32,036 nt of DNA, taken from the IMG/VR virus record IMGVR_UViG_3300030389_004215, positions 1 to 32,036 of that record, one strand, 5' to 3'. How positions within the stretch are numbered: position 1 is the first letter of the stretch; each line of letters starts with the position of its first letter. The DNA is from a virus. The notes beneath the pieces are model-generated. The model did no database searches, was not told the origin of the DNA, and was given only the letters and a program-made list of their open reading frames with translations. This document shows, piece after piece, positions 7,674 to 15,314 of this stretch. The position numbers and the translations under genes were made by a program.

Positions 7674-8242
7674 TGGCACATAAAGAACAATGGGTATTTT
7701 GTGGTAAAGTAAAAGCTTTACATCCACATTATTTTGAAAATAAAAAAGTTTTAGATATTGGTTCATTTGATGTAAACGGAAATGAAGAGTTTTTGTTTAA
7801 AAACTGTGAATTCACAGGACTGGATATAGGTCCTGGTGATGGAGTGGATGTTGTTTGTCCGGCTGAAAAATATGATAAACCAGATAATTATTTTGACACA
7901 ATAATTTCTTGTGAGTGTTGGGAACATAATCCTAATTATAAAGAAAGTATTCGAAATGCAATTAGAATGTTGAGAAGTGGTGGTTTGTTTTTCTTTACAT
8001 GTGCTACAACAGGTCGTCCAGTTCATGGAGTTTCTTATTTAGAAGAACAATGTTCAAAACAATATGATAATTGGAAAACACTACCAAATGTACAGAGAGA
8101 AAATTGGGATAATGATTACTACAAAAACATAACCGAGCAAGATATAAGAGAAGCTATTGATGTAGATAAAATATTTAGTAGTTACCAATTTGAAGTGGAA
8201 GAAAATCATTGTGATTTATACTTTTGGGGAATTAAGAAGTGA
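7673..8242 (+). CDS. SAM-dependent methyltransferase (class I)
   Basis: A 189-residue class I methyltransferase. Motif I is VLDIGSFDVNGN (residues 26-37), the acidic end of strand 2 is FTGLDIGPGDGVDVV, and the post-II segment is DTIISCECWEHNP, the usual Methyltransf_11-type order. A late FFFTCATTG strand follows. In a glycan cluster such an enzyme would most likely O- or N-methylate a sugar, though no substrate residue can be read. Its ATG shares the base A with the preceding stop and it ends in a GTGA overlap with the next gene. Confidence 0.82.
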   Translation: MAHKEQWVFCGKVKALHPHYFENKKVLDIGSFDVNGNEEFLFKNCEFTGLDIGPGDGVDVVCPAEKYDKPDNYFDTIISCECWEHNPNYKESIRNAIRMLRSGGLFFFTCATTGRPVHGVSYLEEQCSKQYDNWKTLPNVQRENWDNDYYKNITEQDIREAIDVDKIFSSYQFEVEENHCDLYFWGIKK

Positions 8243-9273
8243 TAAAAGTAAGTTTACTTGAATTAGACAAACACCGCAACGAAACTTCTTTTAGGTATTA
8301 TGTCGTTAACCAAAATCTTTTTAGGGATGTTGGTATAGAATTTACAACATCAGATACCTATGATTTTGCTATGGTCGGTCAGGCAAGTATCATAGATAAA
8401 AAGTTACCTTTAAAAGAATCAATAGATAAAGGACTTGATTTTATATCAAAAATAAATGGTGATTATATAATATTTGATGGCCAAGATTCTACTACTTTGA
8501 TGGGAACATTCGATGTTTTTTCACAATCCTCTGCAATATTGTTTTTGAAAACGGTTTATCTAAGTGATTTTGAATTATACAAACAAGGTTGGGCTAATGG
8601 TAGAGTATATTGGGGCAAAGGTGATTACTCTGTTCCTAATATAGATGAGTATAAACACAAGATGAAATTGTCCGGCACTAATTGGGGTAATACTTTTTTT
8701 CCAAATGGTATTTTTAATTTTCACGGTTACGATTCTAATAAAAAGTATGATGTATGTGGTATGTTTCAATATCCTTTATTAGAACAAGTTTATGAACATG
8801 AATTATGTCAGACATCTTATTACAATAAATGTAGAAAACCTGTCTACGATCTTATTCAATCAGATAGATATAATGCTTGTAAGTTAATTGATGGTCAACG
8901 AATTCCACAAGAAGAATATTTACAAAACATGTATAATTCAAAAATAGTATTTTCTCCATATGGCTTTGGTGCTTATGGAGCTCCAAGAGATGTACAGGCT
9001 GCACAATTTGGTTCTGTGTTAATAAAACCAAGAATTGATTGGATAGATACGACACCTAATATGTATGTTGAAAATGAAACTTATATTGCTTGTGCACAAG
9101 ATTTTCATGATTTGGAAGAAAAGGTAGATTATGTATTAAGTAACTTCAATGAGTTACAACCTTACCTTACCGAAAATTTTAGAAAAAGACTAACAGAGGT
9201 TTACAATCCAATTAATCTTGTTAAACATACATATAATTTATTTAATGAACTAGACGAGGTAGAAACATCATGA
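8239..9273 (+). CDS. GT-B-like glycosyltransferase, exostosin/GT90-like paralogue A
   Basis: A 344-residue protein probably of GT-B fold. Landmarks: MIKVSLLELD at the start, LPLKESIDKGLDF, GDYIIFDGQDST, HELCQTSYYNKCRKPVYDLI, and a C-terminal donor-site-like segment KIVFSPYGFGAYGAPRDVQAAQFGSVLIKP in which SPxGxG and RD precede a Gly and Lys-Pro. It is clearly related to the protein at 25889-26902, which keeps the same landmarks in the same order. Exostosin-like and GT90 proteins show a similar SPxG...RxxE C terminus, so a transferase call is reasonable but not proven. It starts at GTG 8239 (GTGA overlap) with GGGGA at 8226-8230. Confidence 0.62.
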   Translation: MIKVSLLELDKHRNETSFRYYVVNQNLFRDVGIEFTTSDTYDFAMVGQASIIDKKLPLKESIDKGLDFISKINGDYIIFDGQDSTTLMGTFDVFSQSSAILFLKTVYLSDFELYKQGWANGRVYWGKGDYSVPNIDEYKHKMKLSGTNWGNTFFPNGIFNFHGYDSNKKYDVCGMFQYPLLEQVYEHELCQTSYYNKCRKPVYDLIQSDRYNACKLIDGQRIPQEEYLQNMYNSKIVFSPYGFGAYGAPRDVQAAQFGSVLIKPRIDWIDTTPNMYVENETYIACAQDFHDLEEKVDYVLSNFNELQPYLTENFRKRLTEVYNPINLVKHTYNLFNELDEVETS

Positions 9274-10283
9274 AGTTTGGTTTAATGACAGACGACACAG
9301 CAATAAATTCTTATTATATAAAAGATGGAACTGCTTTTGGTTATCATAATGATGAGCCGTACATTTATCACCATGCTTTTTCATCTGAATGTTTTGTTGC
9401 TATGATGAACTTACCATTTTTGTTTGAGTTTGGATGTTACATAAATTGGATAGAGTGGCAAGACAAAGGGTTGCCAGATTATGACTTGGATTTAATATTA
9501 TATGACAATGGAAAAATTGGACTTGAAGATAAACATTATGGCGACTACAAGGTAGACATACTGAGAGAAAAATATCCAAACGCTAAAATAATGGGTTGGA
9601 TAAAAGAAGTAAATGTGGCAAACGAAAGAAGATTAGAAAACAGAGTCAGATTTTTGAATGATTGTGATGCTATAATCACATCTGGTATTTCAGAAAATTT
9701 TAAAAATATTGATATGTTTAAGTATTTGAGAAGTGTTGTAGATAAAAAGTGGTATTTTATATCACAACCAGTGAATACTAATTATCTATTTGATAACTTT
9801 TATTCCGAAGAAAAGGAAAATGTTATTTACGCTTACTTACCTAATCCAATGTACAGAAGAGGTAGGACGTATGACTTTACAAACTATCTTGGTGACAAGT
9901 ACAACATTGAAGTTAGAAGAAAACCACTTTTACCAGGTCAAGATTTTGCTCACATGAGTCAATGGGAGTTTATTGATATGTGGTCAAAATGTGCTTACCA
10001 CTTCAACATGGATCCATCTGATATTCATCCTGGCAATCAAATTATGCAAACTGCTTCTGTTGGATGTATAAATCTTGGTGGTTTAAACGAGTCCCACAAT
10101 ATATTGTATCCACAAACAGCAACTTGTGATGAAAGTATTTTAGAAGAAAAATTTGTAGAGTATTTGAATGATGAAAATAAGAGATTTGAAACGATTCAGT
10201 ATGCATGGGAAAAGGTAAATGAGGTCTATGGATATAAATCAGTTTTAAATCAAATAAATAAAATATATGGAGAACTTAAATGA
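9270..10283 (+). CDS. Putative GT-B glycosyltransferase
   Basis: A 337-residue soluble protein. The second half looks like the donor domain of a GT-B enzyme: IYAYLPNPMYRRGRTYDF, YHFNMDPSDIHPGNQIMQTASVGCINLGG (about residues 242-264) and a C-terminal helix-rich end VLNQINKIYGELK. The GNQIMQTASVGC segment occupies the place where GT-B enzymes keep the acidic EX7E motif, but the two glutamates are absent, so the exact family is uncertain. ATGA overlaps with both neighbours place it inside the glycan operon. It could alternatively be a sugar-binding or inactive homologue. Confidence 0.5.
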   Translation: MKFGLMTDDTAINSYYIKDGTAFGYHNDEPYIYHHAFSSECFVAMMNLPFLFEFGCYINWIEWQDKGLPDYDLDLILYDNGKIGLEDKHYGDYKVDILREKYPNAKIMGWIKEVNVANERRLENRVRFLNDCDAIITSGISENFKNIDMFKYLRSVVDKKWYFISQPVNTNYLFDNFYSEEKENVIYAYLPNPMYRRGRTYDFTNYLGDKYNIEVRRKPLLPGQDFAHMSQWEFIDMWSKCAYHFNMDPSDIHPGNQIMQTASVGCINLGGLNESHNILYPQTATCDESILEEKFVEYLNDENKRFETIQYAWEKVNEVYGYKSVLNQINKIYGELK

Positions 10284-11143
10284 AAGCTTTAGTAACTGGT
10301 GGCGTAGGATTTATTGGTACTAATTTAGTTAAACGATTATTGGACGATGGTAATAAAGTTGTTAGTTTAGATAACTATACAACAGGAGTGAAAGAAAATG
10401 AAATACAGCAAAAAGGTGTTCAATACTTTGATGTTGATTTGAGATATGTACACGATTATGACTTTTTTATGGATAAACCTGATGTTATTTTTCATACAGC
10501 TGCACTTGCTAGAATACAGCCATCATTACAGGATCCAACTACGACCATTCAAAATAATTTTGATAGCACACTTAACATATTAGAGTGGGCTAGACGTAAA
10601 AAATGTCCTGTTATATTTGCTGGTTCAAGTTCTTTTCATCAAGGGTTGTGGGGTAGTCCTTATGCTTGGTCAAAGTTTGCTGGTGAACAACTTTGTGAAC
10701 TATACAATAAGGTTTATAATTTACCAACTGCTATTTGTAGGTTTTACAATGTGTATGGTCCACATCAGATAGAGGGTGGTGACTATGCTGCTGTCATTGG
10801 TATTTTTGAAAGACAATATAAAAACCATGAACCGTTAACCATAACTGGTGATGGGGAACAAAGAAGAGACTTTACTCATGTAGATGACATTGTTGATGGT
10901 CTAATTAGATGTGGAGAAAAGATAAATAAAGTTAGTGGTGAAGAATTTGAACTTGGTAGTGGGGTTAATTTTTCAATTAATGAAGTAGCAAATATGTTTG
11001 GAGATGATTATTCAAAAGAGTATATTCCTGCAAGAGATGGGGAGTATGAAATGACATTATGTACTGATGATAAAGCCAATAAATTATTGGGTTGGAATCC
11101 AAAAAATAATATTAACGACTATATTAAGGGAGTTGTAAGATGA
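10280..11143 (+). CDS. Extended SDR NDP-sugar epimerase/dehydratase (GalE/WbpP-like)
   Basis: A 287-residue extended SDR enzyme acting on a nucleotide sugar with NAD(P). The dinucleotide motif is GGVGFIG (residues 7-13), the cofactor-side acidic end is SLDNYTTG, and the catalytic set is intact: AGSSSF (Ser116-118) and YAWSK (Tyr128, Lys132). RFYNVYGP and RRDFTHVDD follow, both typical of the sugar-binding half. This pattern fits UDP-hexose 4-epimerases and related dehydratases; substrate specificity cannot be fixed. It is compact, about 30 residues shorter than usual. It precedes the thiamine-enzyme pair with an ATGA overlap. Confidence 0.82.
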   Translation: MKALVTGGVGFIGTNLVKRLLDDGNKVVSLDNYTTGVKENEIQQKGVQYFDVDLRYVHDYDFFMDKPDVIFHTAALARIQPSLQDPTTTIQNNFDSTLNILEWARRKKCPVIFAGSSSFHQGLWGSPYAWSKFAGEQLCELYNKVYNLPTAICRFYNVYGPHQIEGGDYAAVIGIFERQYKNHEPLTITGDGEQRRDFTHVDDIVDGLIRCGEKINKVSGEEFELGSGVNFSINEVANMFGDDYSKEYIPARDGEYEMTLCTDDKANKLLGWNPKNNINDYIKGVVR

Positions 11144-11772
11144 GTGTAAAAATACCAAAACATCTTGAGAAAAAAAGAGATGTTACAATTACGAAAGAAG
11201 AGCTCATAGAGTTTGAAACTGAAGTTAAAAATAAATACGAAGATGGAGAAGTAAAAGCTCCTATTCATTTAGCTAAAGACAACGAAGATGAGTTAATTGA
11301 AATTTTCCAATACATAGGTGTAAATGATTGGGTGTTTCAGGCTTGGAGAAATCACTACCACGCTTTACTACATGGTTTTGACAGACAACAATTAATGGAT
11401 GACATTGTTGAGGGTAGAAGTATGGCTACAAGTAGTAATATCCATAAGTTTTATTCTTCTGCGATAGTAGGTGGTGTAATACCAATCGCTCTTGGAACTG
11501 CCATGGCTTTAAAGAGAAACGACTCGGATGATAAAGTGTGGTGTTTTGTTGGGGATATGACTTTTGAAACTGGTGTTTTTCACGAGTCATATAAATATGC
11601 TAAAAACTTTGACTTACCAATTCAGTTTGTAGTCGAAGATAATAATTTAAGTGTTCACACACCAACAGATGCTGCTTGGGGTATTAGACAAGAAGTACCA
11701 GATGATGTTGTGTACTATAGATATGAAAATGGATACCCACACCACGGTACTGGTGCTTGGGTTAACTTTTAA
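11140..11772 (+). CDS. Thiamine-diphosphate enzyme, PP-domain subunit (E1-alpha/transketolase-N type)
   Basis: A 210-residue ThDP-binding subunit. GDMTFETGVFHES (residues 138-150) and VVEDNNLSVHTP (164-175) form the GD-to-NN cofactor motif, with Asp139 as metal ligand and Asn169 closing it, as in E1-alpha of 2-oxoacid dehydrogenases and the N domain of transketolase. An N-terminal RNHYHALLHG (70-79) matches the E1 YRDH segment, and YSSAIVGGVIPIALG fits the next helix. It is much shorter than E1-alpha (about 330-360 residues) because the sequence stops soon after the NN motif. Ten bases separate it from its partner. With that subunit it should transfer or release a two-carbon ketol unit; its position beside a sugar 3-dehydratase suggests a sugar acceptor (inference). 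Confidence 0.82.
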   Translation: MSVKIPKHLEKKRDVTITKEELIEFETEVKNKYEDGEVKAPIHLAKDNEDELIEIFQYIGVNDWVFQAWRNHYHALLHGFDRQQLMDDIVEGRSMATSSNIHKFYSSAIVGGVIPIALGTAMALKRNDSDDKVWCFVGDMTFETGVFHESYKYAKNFDLPIQFVVEDNNLSVHTPTDAAWGIRQEVPDDVVYYRYENGYPHHGTGAWVNF

Positions 11773-11781
11773 GGGGTTATC

Positions 11782-12312
11782 ATGAAATACAAAGATGAAT
11801 TAATTAGGTCAATGAAATGGCTTGGTGAAAAAGAAAATACATTATTTTTAGGTCAAGCTACAGCATTTAGTGGTCACGCTATTTCTGGTACTTTAACTGA
11901 AGTACCTAAAGACAGACTAATTGAGTTACCTGTGATGGAAGAAGTTCAAATGGGTATGTGTGCTGGTCTTTCACTTGAAGGATATGTACCAATATCAATA
12001 TATCCAAGATTTAACTTTATGATGTTGGCAATAAATCAGTTAGTTAATCATATTGATAAAATGAAAAAAATGAGTAAGGGTATGTTAGTTCCGAAAGTAA
12101 TTGTTAGAGTTGCTGTTGGTGCAAGAAAACCATTAGACGGTGGAGAACAACACACTCAAGATTTTACTAAATCAATAGAATGTATGTTAACCGATACAAC
12201 TTTAGTTGAGTTAACGGAGCCAGAACAAGTATTTGACACCTTTGTTGACGCTTATAATAGAAATGGCTCTACTGTAATTGTTGAGTGGGGAGATTTTTAT
12301 AGTGAAAAATAA
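11782..12312 (+). CDS. Thiamine-diphosphate enzyme, PYR-domain subunit (E1-beta/transketolase-central type)
   Basis: A 176-residue pyrimidine-binding subunit, partner of the gene just upstream. ELPVMEEVQMGMCAGLSLEGY (about residues 48-68) carries the glutamate that activates ThDP; YPRFNFMMLAINQLVNHIDKM and GGEQHTQDF (about 120-128) match E1-beta. The C-terminal transketolase-C domain of about 120 residues is missing, so each half of the enzyme is reduced to its cofactor domain. Such minimal PP + PYR pairs are known as two-subunit decarboxylases, but the sequence here is E1/transketolase-like. The start follows AAGGGG at 11771-11776 in the context ggggttatcATG. It overlaps the PLP enzyme gene by 11 bases. 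Confidence 0.82.
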   Translation: MKYKDELIRSMKWLGEKENTLFLGQATAFSGHAISGTLTEVPKDRLIELPVMEEVQMGMCAGLSLEGYVPISIYPRFNFMMLAINQLVNHIDKMKKMSKGMLVPKVIVRVAVGARKPLDGGEQHTQDFTKSIECMLTDTTLVELTEPEQVFDTFVDAYNRNGSTVIVEWGDFYSEK

Positions 12313-13471
12313 GTTCAAGTGGCAACTGATAAATGATAGTATCACAGATGGTGACAAAAAAGCATTAACAGATTTTATCAATACACCCAATCAAAGGTTT
12401 ACAAATGGTCCTAAAGTTAAAGAATTTGAAAAAGCTTGGTCTGAATATGTGGGATGTGATTTTAGTGTATTTGTAAACTCAGGTGCCTCAGCTAATTATA
12501 TTATGGCTTCAATTATGAAAGAAGAGAAAGGAGTTGGTGAGGTTATCGTGTCTCCTTTAGGTTGGGTTTCGGATGTATCACCATTAGTTAATTTGGGATT
12601 TACTCCTGTCTTTGTTGATGTCAGTATGGAAAATATGTCTATCACTCTTGATAATATCAAGACTGCTGTTACGGATAAAACAGTTGGTGTTTCTTTAGTT
12701 CATGTTCTTGGGTTTGCTGCTGTAACAGATGAGATGAAAAAGTTTTGTGATGATAACGATTTATTTTTTATTGAAGACTGTTGTGAGTCTCATGGAGCAA
12801 CTTATAAAGGGACTAAAGTGGGTAACTTTGGTGCGGTCTCTAACTTTTCTTTTTACTTTGGACATCACATCACTACGATTGAAGGTGGCATGGTTTGTAC
12901 AAACGATGAAAGGTTATATGATTACGCAAAACTATTTAGGTCACATGGAATGACGAGAGAAGCTTCAGTTCAACTTCAAGAACAATATGAAAGAAGTAGA
13001 CCAGACTTAAATCCACTATTTACTTTTGCCGTGCCGGGTTACAACATGAGAAACCAAGAGTTAAACGCCGTCTTAGGATTAGAACAATTAAAAAGACTCA
13101 ACTATAATTGTGACAAAAGACGAGAAAACTTTAAGTCATGGGTTGACTCATTAAATTCAGATAAATTTTTTGTTGATTTTCATCAGAACGGAAATAGTAA
13201 TTTCGCATTACCATTAGTTTTAAAAGAAAAAGACTTGGAATTGTTTGAAAAATGTTGTATATTATTAGAAGAACAAAATGTAGAATATCGTGTCGGAACT
13301 GCTGGTGGTGGTAACCAAGCAAGGCAACCATATTTAGATAAGTATAATTTTATTGCACATGACTTATCAAATGTAGACCACATCCATGATTTTGGTCTGT
13401 ACATTGGAAACCATCCAGAATTGGTAGATGAAGACATTGTAAATTTATGTAAGGAATTAAATAACTTATGA
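12302..13471 (+). CDS. PLP-dependent NDP-sugar 3-dehydratase, ColD/RfbH-like (DegT fold)
   Basis: A 389-residue DegT/DnrJ/EryC1-family protein. It keeps NRFTNGPKVKEFE-type N-terminal residues, FVNSGASAN (residues 57-65) and FIEDCCESHGA (156-166; Asp159 pairs with PLP). The lysine that normally binds PLP is replaced: the motif reads SFYFGHHITTIEGG with His188-His189. His in place of Lys defines the sugar 3-dehydratases ColD (GDP-4-keto-6-deoxymannose) and RfbH/E1 (CDP sugar). I see no RfbH-type [2Fe-2S] cysteine cluster after the motif, which favours ColD. The start is GTG 12302, with GGGGAG at 12287-12292; an in-frame TTG at 12278 would add eight residues. The expected product is a 3,6-dideoxy-4-keto sugar nucleotide. 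Confidence 0.83.
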   Translation: MKNKFKWQLINDSITDGDKKALTDFINTPNQRFTNGPKVKEFEKAWSEYVGCDFSVFVNSGASANYIMASIMKEEKGVGEVIVSPLGWVSDVSPLVNLGFTPVFVDVSMENMSITLDNIKTAVTDKTVGVSLVHVLGFAAVTDEMKKFCDDNDLFFIEDCCESHGATYKGTKVGNFGAVSNFSFYFGHHITTIEGGMVCTNDERLYDYAKLFRSHGMTREASVQLQEQYERSRPDLNPLFTFAVPGYNMRNQELNAVLGLEQLKRLNYNCDKRRENFKSWVDSLNSDKFFVDFHQNGNSNFALPLVLKEKDLELFEKCCILLEEQNVEYRVGTAGGGNQARQPYLDKYNFIAHDLSNVDHIHDFGLYIGNHPELVDEDIVNLCKELNNL

Positions 13472-14376
13472 TTGATTTAAACAATAAAAACATATTAGTC
13501 ACTGGTGCTAATGGTATGATTGGTAAAGAGTTAGTTCGAATACTAAAAGAAGAATATTCTCCAAGATATATAAGTGAAGTTGACTTACCACATTATGATT
13601 TAAGAGAAAGATCAACTTGTGAAACAGTATGTGATGGTCAAGAGATTGTTTTTCATTTAGCTGGTATAAAAGGTTCACCACAAAGATGTATGGAATCTCC
13701 AGCTTCTTTTAGTGTACCAATGATTCAGTTCAATGCTAATATGATTGAGGCTTCGTACAACGCTAATGTAGATTGGTTTCTATACACAAGTTCTGTTGGT
13801 GTTTATCATCCAGCAGAGGTATTTGAAGAAGATGATGTATGGGAGACGTTCCCATCAAAAAACGATTGGTATGCTGGTTGGGCTAAAAGACTAGGTGAAA
13901 TGAATGTTGGTGCATATATGAAACAATATGATTGGAATAAATGCTCAATAGTAAGACCGGCAAATGTATACGGACCTAATGATAATTTCGGTAAATGGTC
14001 AATGGTCGTACCATCATTAATAAAAAAAGCTATGGAGAATGATACTTTATCAGTATGGGGTGATGGTTCACCGATAAGAGATTTAATATATGCTGAAGAT
14101 GTTGCTCGTGGTATGATACATATGGTAGAAAACCAAGTTACTGAACCAGTTAATCTTGGTAGTGGTACAGGAGTTACTGTAAAAGAAGTAGCAGACATTG
14201 TTGCTGGATATTTTAATAAAAAAATAGAATGGGATACTAGTAAACCTATGGGTGATATGAAAAGATTGATGAGTACGAAGAAATCACAGAGTCATGGTTT
14301 TACACCCAAAGTTAGTTTAGAACAAGGTATAATAAAAACAATACAATGGTATAAGGAGAATAAAGATGTTTTATAA
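13468..14376 (+). CDS. Extended SDR, GDP-fucose-synthase/ColC-like, atypical active site (copy 1)
   Basis: A 302-residue extended SDR. The cofactor loop is TGANGMIG (residues 12-19), FHLAGIKGSP is the strand-4 region, and YTSSVGVYHP holds the catalytic serines (108-109). VRPANVYGPND and GSPIRDLIYAEDVARG mark the sugar half. It resembles the GDP-fucose synthase/WcaG/ColC group that epimerises and reduces GDP-4-keto sugars. The active-site run is DWYAGWAK: the Tyr is five, not four, residues before Lys140, and Ala136 occupies the normal Tyr position. Activity is therefore uncertain. It lies directly after the ColD-like gene, where a ColC-type reductase would be expected, and is followed by a relative. 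Confidence 0.75.
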   Translation: MIDLNNKNILVTGANGMIGKELVRILKEEYSPRYISEVDLPHYDLRERSTCETVCDGQEIVFHLAGIKGSPQRCMESPASFSVPMIQFNANMIEASYNANVDWFLYTSSVGVYHPAEVFEEDDVWETFPSKNDWYAGWAKRLGEMNVGAYMKQYDWNKCSIVRPANVYGPNDNFGKWSMVVPSLIKKAMENDTLSVWGDGSPIRDLIYAEDVARGMIHMVENQVTEPVNLGSGTGVTVKEVADIVAGYFNKKIEWDTSKPMGDMKRLMSTKKSQSHGFTPKVSLEQGIIKTIQWYKENKDVL

Positions 14377-15313
14377 AAATAAAAAAGTGTTAGTAACTGG
14401 TGCTGGTGGTTTACTTGGTTCACAAGTAGCAAAGATGTTAGTTGAACAAGGTGCTACTGTTAGAGCCAGTTACAGAGGTAGAGAAGTTCCGAGTTGGGTT
14501 GGAGATGTTGAGTCCGTGAAGGCAGACTTTATGAACATTGAAGATGTTAAAAAATGTGTGAAAGGAATGGACATAGTTTTTGTTTGTTCTGCTAATACAT
14601 CAGGTGCTGGAGTTATGGCTCACGATCCACTACAACATGTAACGCCTAATTTAATTATGAACTCTACGTTAATGGAAGAGTCCTATAGAGCTGGAGTAGA
14701 TAGATTTTTCTTTGTTAGTAGTGCAACAACATATCCACCAGCAGACTATCCAATAAAAGAAAATGAGGTTTATAACGGAGAACCTTACAAAACTTACTTT
14801 GGTGTTGGTTGGATGAAAAGGTACACAGAAATACTTGGACAATTTTATCAAAGAAATGAAATGATGAAAATAGCTACAGTTAGACCAGCAAACATATATG
14901 GTATTCAAGGCGACTTTACTGATGAGACTGGTCATGTGTTACCTGCTCTGATAAGAAGAGCTTTGGAAAAACAAACTCCTTATCAAGTTTGGGGTAATCC
15001 TGATGTAGTTAGAGACTTTACACATTCTGTAGATATGGCTCGTGCTTGTCTAGATGTAGTCGAACATTATGCTGTTTGTGATCCTATCAACATTGCCTCT
15101 GGTAATTTAGTTACTATAGGAGAAAGTGTTGATTTAATATTAAAATGTGCTGGTCATGATGTTACGCCAGAGTATGATGAAAGTAAACCTGTAACTATTC
15201 AGTACAGAGCATTAGATACTACAAAAGCTAAAGAGGTAATTGGTTATGAACCAACAATATCTTTTGAAGATGGTATTCAAGAAACTGTGGATTGGATTAG
15301 GGATAACATGTAA
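14366..15313 (+). CDS. Extended SDR, GDP-fucose-synthase-like, atypical active site (copy 2)
   Basis: A 315-residue relative of the preceding SDR. It has TGAGGLLG (residues 11-18), VFVCSANTSG, FFVSSATTYPP (Ser118-119), VRPANIYG and PDVVRDFTHSVDMARA. The run before the catalytic lysine is YFGVGWMK: Lys151 is present but Val147 stands where the catalytic Tyr is expected, four residues earlier. Tandem copies that both depart from YxxxK suggest either a shared alternative active site or a non-canonical role such as epimerase-only or heteromer partner. It overlaps the upstream gene by 11 bases, and the next start lies just after its TAA. Confidence 0.75.
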   Translation: MFYKNKKVLVTGAGGLLGSQVAKMLVEQGATVRASYRGREVPSWVGDVESVKADFMNIEDVKKCVKGMDIVFVCSANTSGAGVMAHDPLQHVTPNLIMNSTLMEESYRAGVDRFFFVSSATTYPPADYPIKENEVYNGEPYKTYFGVGWMKRYTEILGQFYQRNEMMKIATVRPANIYGIQGDFTDETGHVLPALIRRALEKQTPYQVWGNPDVVRDFTHSVDMARACLDVVEHYAVCDPINIASGNLVTIGESVDLILKCAGHDVTPEYDESKPVTIQYRALDTTKAKEVIGYEPTISFEDGIQETVDWIRDNM

Positions 15314-15314
15314 T

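Noticed and set aside
11773-11781. Possible frameshift splitting one thiamine enzyme into two genes.
   Set aside because: The second gene has its own strong ribosome site (AAGGGG) and ATG, each protein starts and ends at natural domain borders, and E1 enzymes are commonly split this way.
13806-14198. Long open frame on the minus strand (130 codons).
   Set aside because: It is opposite a clear SDR gene, has Ser/Thr/Pro-rich composition typical of antisense frames, and no ribosome site or family motif. Other minus-strand frames in the window were rejected for the same reason.
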